Positions 1 through 6,205 of a stretch of DNA of 6,234 bases are shown in pieces. Position 1 is the first letter of the stretch. Every line of letters starts with the position of its first letter. The notes below the pieces were generated by a model. It was given only the letters and a program-made list of their open reading frames with translations, was not told the DNA's origin and made no database searches. The stretch is from Schlegelella_A sp035995885 (lineage in GTDB: Bacteria > Pseudomonadota > Gammaproteobacteria > Burkholderiales > Burkholderiaceae_C): NCBI GenBank assembly GCA_035995885.1, contig DASYKC010000118.1, forward strand, positions 1-6,234. Direction: 5' to 3'. Made by a program: the position numbers and the translations under genes.

Positions 1-1239
1 ATCCACGTCTCCGAGCTCATCAAGATGGGCGAGGCGCTGGAAATCGAGAACGTCGCCCGCATGAGGAAGCAGGAGCTGATGTTCGCCATCATGAAGAAGC
101 GCGCCAAGGGCGGCGAGCAGGTCTTCGGCGACGGCGTCCTCGAGGTCCTGCCCGACGGCTTCGGCTTCCTGCGCTCGCCCGAGGCGAGCTACATGGCGTC
201 GACCGACGACATCTACCTCTCGCCGAGCCAGGTCCGGCGCTTCAACCTCCACACCGGCGACATGGTCGAGGGCGAGGTCCGCGTCCCGAAGGACGGCGAG
301 CGCTACTTCGCGCTGGTCAAGGTCGACAAGATCAACGACCTCCTGCCCGAGGAGAGCAAGCACAAGATCATGTTCGAGAACCTGACGCCGCTCTTCCCGA
401 AGGAGCAGTTCAAGCTCGAGCGCGACATCAAGAACGAAGAGAACATCACGAGCCGGATCGTCGACCTGATCGCGCCGATCGGCAAGGGCCAGCGCGCCCT
501 CCTCGTCTCGGCGCCGAAGAGCGGCAAGACGGTGATGATGCAGAACCTGGCGCACGCGCTGATCGCCAACTATCCCGAGGTCTACCTGATCGTCCTGCTC
601 GTCGACGAGCGGCCCGAGGAAGTGACCGAGATGCAGCGCACCGTCCGCGGCGAAGTCATCAGCTCGACCTTCGACGAGCCGGCCGCGCGCCACGTGCAGG
701 TCGCCGAGATGGTGATCGAGCGCGCCAAGCGCCTGGTCGAGATGAAGAAGGACGTCGTCATCCTGCTCGACTCGATCACGCGCCTGGCACGGGCCTACAA
801 CAACGTCCTGCCGTCGTCGGGCAAGGTCCTCACCGGCGGCGTCGACGCCAATGCGCTGCAGCGGCCGAAGCGCTTCTTCGGCGCCGCCCGCAACATCGAG
901 GAAGGCGGCTCGCTCACCATCATCGGCACCGCGCTGGTCGAGACGGGCAGCCGGATGGACGAGGTCATCTACGAAGAGTTCAAGGGCACCGGCAACTGCG
1001 AGATCCACCTCGATCGCCGCATGTCGGAAAAGCGCGTCTATCCGTCGATCCTGCTCAACAAGTCGGGCACGCGGCGCGAAGAGCTGCTCCTCAAACCCGA
1101 GATCCTGCAGAAGAGCTGGATCCTGAGAAAGCTCCTCTACTCGATGGACGAGATCGAGGCGATGGAGTTCATCCTCGAGAAGATGAAGGCGACCAAGAAC
1201 AACCTGGACTTCTTCGACATGATGCGTCGAGGCGGCTAG
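1..1239 (+). CDS. rho: Transcription termination factor Rho (5'-truncated by window edge)
   Basis: Rho is the hexameric RNA-dependent ATPase/translocase that binds C-rich nascent RNA and ends transcription. The reading frame is open from base 1 and reads IHVSELIK before the first Met at base 25. This matches the N-terminal helical domain of E. coli Rho from about residue 9, so the Met at 25 is internal and about 8 codons lie upstream; 412 residues are visible against 419 in E. coli. In window numbering (E. coli number = +8): RNA-binding RNP motif DGFGFLR 52-58; Walker A APKSGKT 171-177 (bases 511-531); DERPEE with D202/E203; Walker B ILLD near base 760-771; Q-loop SGKVLTGG with K275; arginine finger R358. 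The C-terminus DFFDMMRRGG is typical of betaproteobacteria. The P-loop lead-in reads S-A-P-K where E. coli has A-P-P-K. It is followed by rpmE2 on the same strand, a common pairing. Identification is essentially certain. Confidence 0.98.
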   Translation: MHVSELIKMGEALEIENVARMRKQELMFAIMKKRAKGGEQVFGDGVLEVLPDGFGFLRSPEASYMASTDDIYLSPSQVRRFNLHTGDMVEGEVRVPKDGERYFALVKVDKINDLLPEESKHKIMFENLTPLFPKEQFKLERDIKNEENITSRIVDLIAPIGKGQRALLVSAPKSGKTVMMQNLAHALIANYPEVYLIVLLVDERPEEVTEMQRTVRGEVISSTFDEPAARHVQVAEMVIERAKRLVEMKKDVVILLDSITRLARAYNNVLPSSGKVLTGGVDANALQRPKRFFGAARNIEEGGSLTIIGTALVETGSRMDEVIYEEFKGTGNCEIHLDRRMSEKRVYPSILLNKSGTRREELLLKPEILQKSWILRKLLYSMDEIEAMEFILEKMKATKNNLDFFDMMRRGG

Positions 1240-1259
1240 CCCTGGGCGTCGCCGCCGGC

Positions 1260-1265
1260 TACAAT
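1260..1265 (+). promoter_or_regulatory. Possible -10 element (TACAAT) ahead of rpmE2
   Basis: TACAAT differs from the sigma-70 consensus TATAAT at one position. It sits 21 bp after the rho stop, within GGCTACAATC, a context often seen at betaproteobacterial promoters (recalled, not searched). No good TTGACA-like -35 is found 16-18 bp upstream; at 17 bp spacing the hexamer is TAGCCC. If used, it would give rpmE2 its own transcript with a leader of about 70 nt in addition to read-through from rho. This is inference from one hexamer in GC-rich DNA. Confidence 0.35.
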
Positions 1266-1284
1266 CACCGGTTCTTCGGAAAGT

Positions 1285-1312
1285 GCGCCTCTGAGCGGTC
1301 TCAGCGCGGCGT
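1285..1312 (+). promoter_or_regulatory. Inverted repeat / hairpin in the rpmE2 leader
   Basis: CTGAG (1291-1295) and CTCAG (1300-1304) are perfect inverted arms around a 4-nt loop CGGT. An outer helix can form between GCGCC (1285-1289) and GGCGT (1308-1312, with one G-U pair), separated by a 1-nt and a 3-nt internal loop. No T-tract follows, so it is not an intrinsic terminator. It lies 30 bp before the GTG start of a ribosomal protein gene, a place where autoregulatory leader structures occur in bL31 and other r-protein genes. Function here is inferred; short repeats arise by chance in such DNA. Confidence 0.35.
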
Positions 1313-1331
1313 GGCTCCCGGCACCACCAGC

Positions 1332-1336
1332 AAAGG
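1332..1336 (+). promoter_or_regulatory. Ribosome binding site of rpmE2
   Basis: AAAGG lies 6 nt before GTG 1343. Together with the MKEGIHP N-terminus typical of the family, it fixes the start at GTG; no in-frame ATG is available nearby. Confidence 0.6.
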
Positions 1337-1342
1337 CATACC

Positions 1343-1603
1343 GTGAAAGAAGGCATCCACCCCGCGTATCGCGAAGTCTGCTTCGTCGATCTCTCCAACG
1401 GCTTCAAGTTCGTCACCCGCTCGTGCGCCCAGACGCGCGAGACGGTGAAGATGGACGACGGCCGCGAGCTCCCGCTCTACAAGCTCGAGTCGACGAGCGA
1501 GTCGCATCCGTTCTACACCGGCACCCAGAAGAGCGTCGATTCGCTCGGCGGCCGGGTCGAGAAGTTCCGCAACAAGTTCGCCCATCTCAGCGCGAAGAAA
1601 TAG
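1343..1603 (+). CDS. rpmE2: Type B 50S ribosomal protein L31 (bL31B)
   Basis: bL31 is a small protein of the large ribosomal subunit that bridges the 50S central protuberance and the 30S head. The 86-residue product begins MKEGIHPAYREV and contains the family core SESHPFYTG (about 52-60) and the C-terminal GGRVEKFRNKF. The length and the absence of the paired Cys motifs (CxC near 16-18 and CxxC near 37-40 of E. coli bL31A) put it in the zinc-independent type B group. Two isolated cysteines, C13 and C28, are present but do not form a zinc ribbon. The start is GTG with AAAGG 6 nt upstream. It follows rho by 103 bp and is closed by a strong intrinsic terminator, so it is the last gene of the rho-rpmE2 unit or a short unit of its own. 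Type B paralogues are Zur-regulated in some bacteria that also carry a zinc form; no Zur box was recognised here, and linkage to rho suggests this is the constitutive housekeeping copy (inference). Confidence 0.95.
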   Translation: MKEGIHPAYREVCFVDLSNGFKFVTRSCAQTRETVKMDDGRELPLYKLESTSESHPFYTGTQKSVDSLGGRVEKFRNKFAHLSAKK

Positions 1604-1627
1604 GCGAACGCAGCGACTCTCGCGAAC

Positions 1628-1652
1628 AAGGCAGCTCCGGCTGCCTTTTTTT
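1628..1652 (+). terminator. Intrinsic terminator after rpmE2
   Basis: The stem AAGGCAGC (1628-1635) / GCTGCCTT (1640-1647) is a perfect 8-bp inverted repeat around a 4-nt TCCG loop. It runs straight into an uninterrupted T-tract (1646-1652) and begins 25 bp after the rpmE2 stop. Structure, loop and U-tract all meet the classical Rho-independent model. The partial A-run on the left arm is too short to make it a good terminator in the reverse direction. It separates rho-rpmE2 from the downstream membrane-protein gene, so that gene likely needs its own promoter. Confidence 0.92.
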
Positions 1653-1667
1653 GCGCGCAACGCCGGA

Positions 1668-1694
1668 GCAACAAAGCCGCGCGACGCTTGTTGC
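1668..1694 (+). repeat. Inverted repeat overlapping the candidate TTG starts of the glycosyltransferase gene
   Basis: GCAACAA (1668-1674) is perfectly complementary to TTGTTGC (1688-1694). The helix can continue through GC (1676-1677) / GC (1686-1687) if A1675 is bulged, leaving an 8-nt loop. The right arm contains both tandem TTG codons at 1688 and 1691. In RNA it could hide those starts; in DNA it could be an operator-like dyad. The directly preceding TTGCGCGCAA (1651-1660) is a separate 10-bp perfect palindrome. No function can be assigned from sequence alone. Confidence 0.4.
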
Positions 1695-3379
1695 ATCATT
1701 CGCGGTCGCAAGTTTTCGATGCCGCGTTGAACTCACCCAATCCTGCCCTCGTCAGCCAGCGCGAAGCGGCGCCGCTGCCGCGCCTCGCGCTCTTCATCCT
1801 GAGCGCAGCGTACGTCCTGCCGGGACTGTTCGGACGCGATCCGTGGAAGAGCGCCGACATCACCGCGTTCGGCTACATCGTCAACATCGCCCAGGGCAAG
1901 ACCTCGTGGCTGACGCCGACCGTCGGCGGCCTGCCGGCCGACGGTGCGCTCCTGCCGTACTGGATCGGCGCCCTCTTCGTTCGCCTGCTGAGCCCGATGG
2001 TCGACCCCACCCTCGCCGCGCGCGTCCCGTTCGCGATCCTGCTCGCGCTCGCGCTGACCCTGACCTGGTACGCGGCCTATCACCTGGCGCGGTCCGAAGC
2101 GGCCCAGCCGCTGCCGTTCGCCTTCGGCGGCGAAGCCGAGCCGGTCGACTATGCACGGGCGATCGCCGACGGCGCCCTGCTCGCGCTGATCGCTTCGCTC
2201 GGCCTCCTCCAGCTCGGCCACGAGACGACGCCGGAGCTGGTCCAGCTCGCCGCCGTCGCGCTCTATCTCTACGGGCTCGCGGCCGCTCCCGAAGCGGCGA
2301 CGAAGGGCGCGCCGGTCGCGGCGCTCGCCGTCGTCGTCCTCGCGGCGAGCGGCGCGCCAAGCATCGCGATGTTGCTCGCCGCGGTCGGCGCCGGGGTGTT
2401 GTCGATCGGCGCGAGGCCGGCCTGGCGCGGCATCGTCTGGCTCGGCCTCGGCGCATTGCTCGGCGCCGCCGCGGCGACCGCGCTCGGCGCCTGGGCCAAT
2501 CGGCTCGGCGCCTACCAGGGCCCAGGGCAGGCGATCGGCCTGGTGCGCCAGATCGCCTGGTTCGCCTGGCCGGCCTGGCTGCTGGCGCTCTGGACGCTCT
2601 GGCAATGGCGGCGCCGGCTCGCGAGCTGGCACATCCTCGTCCCGCTCGCCGTCGCCGCGACCCTCCTTGCCGTCTGGGTCGCGATGGTCGGCAGCGACCG
2701 CGCCCTGATGCTCGCCCTGCCCGCGCTCGCGCTGCTCGCCGCCTTCGCGCTGCCGACCTTGAAGCGAAGCGCGGCCGCGGCGATCGACTGGTTCTCGGTG
2801 TTCTTCTTCACGATCGCGGTCGCGACCGGCTGGGTCTTCTACGTCGCGATGCAGACCGGCACGCCGGCGCAGCTCGCGGCCAACGTCGCCAAGCTCTCGC
2901 CCGGCTACCCGAACCTGTTCTCGGGCCTGGCGCTCGTCCTGGCGCTGACTGGAACGCTCGCCTGGCTCTGGCTCGTCCGCTGGCGCACCGGCCGCCATCG
3001 CCATCCGCTCTGGAAGAGCCTCGTGCTGCCGGCCGGCGGCGTGAGCATCTGCTGGCTGCTTGTCATGACGCTGCTCCTGCCGCCGCTCGACAACGCGCGC
3101 AGCTTTCGCTCGATGGTGCAGCGGATCGGCCGCCTGGTGCCGGCCGGCGCCTGCGTCGCGGCGCCCGACATGGCGCGCGCGCAGGTCGTCGCGCTCGAGT
3201 ACCTCGGCGGCTATCGCATCGACGCGATGACGAGCGCCGCAGACACGGGCTGCGATTTCCTGTTCGTGACGCCGACCCAGAAGGTGCCCGCCGCGCCCTG
3301 GCAGTTCATCGGCCGCGAGCGGCGCAACCGCAGCGACGACGACGTCACCGACATCTACCGTCGCGCCGGCGCCGTCTGA
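1688..3379 (+). CDS. Polytopic membrane glycosyltransferase, GT-C / family 39 (ArnT/PMT-like)
   Basis: The product is up to 563 residues, very hydrophobic, with about 12-13 likely membrane segments (roughly 32-49, 87-101, 110-133, 158-177, 184-200, 208-240 in two, 248-269, 286-305, 313-333, 337-356, 366-388, 408-431, 443-464) and a soluble tail of ~100 residues. The first loop after TM1, at 50-92, follows the GT-C pattern: RDPWKSAD..., then WLTPTVGG, then a PYW preceding TM2, then an ARVPFA stretch. This resembles the PMT_2/ArnT layout, in which a lipid-phosphate-linked sugar is moved to an acceptor at the periplasmic face. The usual Asp-Glu after PW.. is replaced by A-D (A56, D57) and the later Glu-Lys-Pro by A-D-G, so donor and acceptor are unknown. 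The start is uncertain: TTG at 1688, 1691 or 1727 are all in frame before TM1, with no clear RBS. It is isolated from rpmE2 by a terminator and converges on phoR. Being a glycosyltransferase is likely; substrate is not inferable. Confidence 0.8.
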   Translation: MLHHSRSQVFDAALNSPNPALVSQREAAPLPRLALFILSAAYVLPGLFGRDPWKSADITAFGYIVNIAQGKTSWLTPTVGGLPADGALLPYWIGALFVRLLSPMVDPTLAARVPFAILLALALTLTWYAAYHLARSEAAQPLPFAFGGEAEPVDYARAIADGALLALIASLGLLQLGHETTPELVQLAAVALYLYGLAAAPEAATKGAPVAALAVVVLAASGAPSIAMLLAAVGAGVLSIGARPAWRGIVWLGLGALLGAAAATALGAWANRLGAYQGPGQAIGLVRQIAWFAWPAWLLALWTLWQWRRRLASWHILVPLAVAATLLAVWVAMVGSDRALMLALPALALLAAFALPTLKRSAAAAIDWFSVFFFTIAVATGWVFYVAMQTGTPAQLAANVAKLSPGYPNLFSGLALVLALTGTLAWLWLVRWRTGRHRHPLWKSLVLPAGGVSICWLLVMTLLLPPLDNARSFRSMVQRIGRLVPAGACVAAPDMARAQVVALEYLGGYRIDAMTSAADTGCDFLFVTPTQKVPAAPWQFIGRERRNRSDDDVTDIYRRAGAV

Positions 3380-3386
3380 CGCCGGC
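3365..3386. terminator. GC-rich inverted repeat at the convergent glycosyltransferase/phoR junction
   Basis: GCCGGCG (3365-3371) and CGCCGGC (3380-3386) are perfect 7-bp inverted arms around an 8-nt loop that holds the glycosyltransferase stop codon. The hairpin can form in both transcripts and the two stop codons are only 13 bp apart, so it is placed where a bidirectional terminator would be expected. Neither side has a T-tract, so termination could be weak or Rho-assisted. The call rests on position and symmetry only; CG-rich dyads are common in DNA of this composition. Confidence 0.35.
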
Positions 3387-3392
3387 CCGCGC

Positions 3393-4766
3393 TCAGGGCA
3401 TGGTCAGGCGCTTGACGGCGGCGTCTGCCGGGGCCGCAAATCCGCTCGTCGGGTCCGCATGCGACACACGCACGCGCAACGGCGGAAAGACGAGCCGGAA
3501 GGTCGACCCCTTGCCCGGTTCGCTGGCGATGTCGAGCTCGCCGCCGTGGCGCTGCATGACGTGCTTGACGATCGCCAGGCCGAGCCCGGTGCCGCCCGAT
3601 TCGCGCGAGCGGCCGCCGTCGACGCGATAGAAGCGCTCGGTCAGGCGCGACAGGTGGACGCGGGCGATCCCCGGGCCGCTGTCGGCGACCGCGATCTCGC
3701 CGCTGCCGTTGTCGGCGAGGCGCCAGCCGACATCGATCCGGCCGCCGTCGGGCGTGTAGCGGACGGCATTGCCGACGAGGTTGCCGAGCGCGCTCTGCAG
3801 CTCGCTCTCGGCGCCGGCGATCGCCGCGCCCGGCGCCGCGGCGAAGGCGATCACGTGGCGCCCGGCCGAGAGAGCGCGCGCTTCGGCTTCGACCTGCGCG
3901 AACAGGGAATCGACGCCGACCCAGCGATCGGCGCCGGGCCGCGGGCTGCCCTCGAGGCGGGCGAGCACCAGCAGGTCGGTGACCAGGTGCCCCATCCGCT
4001 CGGCCTGCTGCGTCATCAGCATGATGACGCGCTTCTGCTCGACCTCGTCGAGCGGCAGGTTGCGCAGCGTCTCGAGGAATCCCGAGAGCACGGTGAGCGG
4101 CGTGCGGATCTCGTGCGAGACGTTGGCGACGAAGTCGCGCCGCATCGCCTCGGCGCGCTCGCGCTCGGTCAGGTCCTGCGAGAGGACGAGCCTCAGGTCG
4201 CCGTCGTAGCGCCGGATCGTCACCTGCAGCGTGCCCGGGCCGCGCGGCGGATGGAAGGTGACGGGCTCGTCGAAGTTGCCGGCCTGCAGGTAAGCAACGA
4301 AGGCCGGCGAGCGGATCAGGTTGGTGACGCGCTGGCGGCGATCGCGCTGCGGATCGAGGCCGAAGTGATCGGCCGCGCGCGAGTTGCACCATTCAATCTG
4401 GTCGCCGGCGTCGAGCAGGAGCACGCCGTTCGGCGACGCTTCCATCGCGGCGACGAACTGCGACAGCCGCAGGCGCTCGGCCTCGGCCCGGCGGGAAAGC
4501 GCGCGCAGGCTCCGCTCGATGCGATAGCCGACTTCGCCCCAGAAGCCGGAGTCGCGCGGCGCCGGCGTGTCCTGCGCGCCGCGCAGCCAGTGCAGCAGGC
4601 GCCAGCCGCGCACCGCGTCGAAGACGACGATCGCGGCGAAGCCGAGCAAGCCGCCGAGCAGCGCGCCGAGCACCGCCCGCCCTTCGCCGCCGATCATGCT
4701 GCCGACGAGGCCGCCGGCGACCATGCCGAGCAGGCCGACGAGCAAGCGCGGCAGCAGCCCGTTCAT
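3393..4766 (-). CDS. phoR: Phosphate regulon sensor histidine kinase PhoR
   Basis: PhoR is the membrane-bound kinase/phosphatase that phosphorylates PhoB when phosphate is scarce and is held inactive through PstSCAB-PhoU when it is plentiful. The 457-residue product has two N-terminal hydrophobic segments (about 5-25 and 31-52) with only a few residues between them, then a PAS domain (about 98-200). The PAS region includes RVTNLIRSPAFVAYL and a strand ending LVLSQDLTERE, close in layout to E. coli PhoR. The HisKA domain has DFVANVSHEIRTPL with phospho-acceptor H218. The HATPase domain has N-box N329/N333, G1 box DSGPGI 362-367, ERFYRVD 377-383 and G2 box GGTGLGLAIVKH 391-402. A ~28-residue tail follows the catalytic core. 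ATG 4766 is 16 bp after the phoB stop, with only a weak GAGA Shine-Dalgarno, so translation probably depends on coupling to phoB. It is the last gene of the operon in this window. Confidence 0.96.
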   Translation of the reverse strand: MNGLLPRLLVGLLGMVAGGLVGSMIGGEGRAVLGALLGGLLGFAAIVVFDAVRGWRLLHWLRGAQDTPAPRDSGFWGEVGYRIERSLRALSRRAEAERLRLSQFVAAMEASPNGVLLLDAGDQIEWCNSRAADHFGLDPQRDRRQRVTNLIRSPAFVAYLQAGNFDEPVTFHPPRGPGTLQVTIRRYDGDLRLVLSQDLTERERAEAMRRDFVANVSHEIRTPLTVLSGFLETLRNLPLDEVEQKRVIMLMTQQAERMGHLVTDLLVLARLEGSPRPGADRWVGVDSLFAQVEAEARALSAGRHVIAFAAAPGAAIAGAESELQSALGNLVGNAVRYTPDGGRIDVGWRLADNGSGEIAVADSGPGIARVHLSRLTERFYRVDGGRSRESGGTGLGLAIVKHVMQRHGGELDIASEPGKGSTFRLVFPPLRVRVSHADPTSGFAAPADAAVKRLTMP

Positions 4767-4782
4767 CGCTGCTGCGTCTCGC

Positions 4783-5481
<699 letters not shown>

Positions 5482-5490
5482 CGTGCGGCG

Positions 5491-5495
5491 CTCCT
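5491..5495 (-). promoter_or_regulatory. Ribosome binding site of phoB
   Basis: On the - strand AGGAG lies 9 nt before ATG 5481, just after the phoU stop TAG. It is the strongest Shine-Dalgarno in the pho cluster, consistent with PhoB being translated independently of phoU. Confidence 0.75.
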
Positions 5496-5497
5496 GC

Positions 5498-6205
5498 CTA
5501 GCGAACGAGCGACTCGACCATTCCCACCGGATTGTGGCGAACGTCGGTGCCCTTGACGATGTAGATGATCTGCTCGGCGAGGTTCTTGGCGTGGTCGCCG
5601 ACCCGCTCGATCGCCTTGGCGACGAAGATCAGGTCGATGCTCGACGAGATCGTCCGCGCGTCCTCCATCATGAAGGTGATGAGCTTCCTCAGCAGGCCCT
5701 CGAACTCCTGGTCGATCAGGTCGTCGCGCTTGAGCACCTCGACGGCGCGGTCGACGTCGAGCCGGGCGAAGGCGTCGAGCGCCTTGCGCAGCTGCGAGAC
5801 CGCGAGCTCGGCTTCGTAGGCGAGGTCGTTGACCGGCAGGCGCAGCCGCGTCGAGACGCCGGAGTTGACGAGCCGCTGCACCGTGCGCGCGATCCGCGCC
5901 GCCTCGTCGCCGACGCGCTCGAGGTTGGCGATCGTCTTCGAGATCGCGATCAGCAGCCGGAGATCGCGCGCGGTCGGCTGGCGCCGGGCGATGATGGTCG
6001 AGAGGTCGCGGTCGATCTCGACTTCCATCGTGTTGACCGTCTCCTCCTGGGCGAGCACCAGCGAGGCGGTCTCGCCGCTGAAGTTGGTGAGCGCCCAGAC
6101 GGCCTGCGCCACCTGCGACTCGACGAGCCCGCCCATCTCGAGCACGCGGGTGGAGATGCCGCTCAGCTCGGCGTCGAACTGGGTGGAAAGATGCTTGTCG
6201 CTCAT
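5498..6205 (-). CDS. phoU: Phosphate signalling complex protein PhoU
   Basis: PhoU is a cytoplasmic, peripherally membrane-associated all-helical protein that mediates between the PstSCAB transporter and PhoR, repressing the Pho response when phosphate is sufficient; it also limits Pi uptake. The 235-residue product has the expected two repeated three-helix bundles, each ending in the metal-binding ExxxD signature: ERVGD at 96-100 and ERVGDHA at 200-206. Other family stretches are the N-terminal HLSTQFDAEL, the EVEIDRD segment (61-67), and the C-terminal AKNLAEQIIYIVKGTDVRHN. Length matches the family (~235-241). ATG 6205 overlaps the pstB stop as ATGA and has GGGAG 6 nt upstream. It stops 16 bp before phoB. 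Nothing is missing or unusual in it. Confidence 0.97.
   Translation of the reverse strand: MSDKHLSTQFDAELSGISTRVLEMGGLVESQVAQAVWALTNFSGETASLVLAQEETVNTMEVEIDRDLSTIIARRQPTARDLRLLIAISKTIANLERVGDEAARIARTVQRLVNSGVSTRLRLPVNDLAYEAELAVSQLRKALDAFARLDVDRAVEVLKRDDLIDQEFEGLLRKLITFMMEDARTISSSIDLIFVAKAIERVGDHAKNLAEQIIYIVKGTDVRHNPVGMVESLVR

Noticed and set aside
1651..1660. Perfect 10-bp palindrome TTGCGCGCAA
   Set aside because: It begins in the terminator T-tract and is built on CGCG, which is frequent here; no second copy was seen and nothing supports an operator.
1691..1720. Promoter-like pair TTGCAT (1691-1696) and TTCGAT (1715-1720), 18 bp apart
   Set aside because: Both hexamers are weak matches, and the transcript would begin at or after the candidate starts, leaving almost no leader. 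The gene needs a promoter after the terminator, but this is not good enough to annotate.
1733..3004. 423-codon antisense open frame opposite the glycosyltransferase
   Set aside because: Composition is dominated by Arg, Glu, Gly and Gln with no domain pattern; stop codons are rare by chance at this GC content.
1423..3630. 735-codon open frame on the + strand overlapping the glycosyltransferase in another frame
   Set aside because: The translation is Arg/Ala/Pro-rich low-complexity sequence, typical of a shifted frame in GC-rich DNA. It also runs through rpmE2, its terminator and into phoR, while the overlapping frames have recognisable domains.
5482..5497. Search for a Pho box or promoter between phoU and phoB, and between phoB and phoR
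   Set aside because: The gaps are 16 bp each and contain only ribosome-binding sequence; no CTGTCAT-like repeats were seen.
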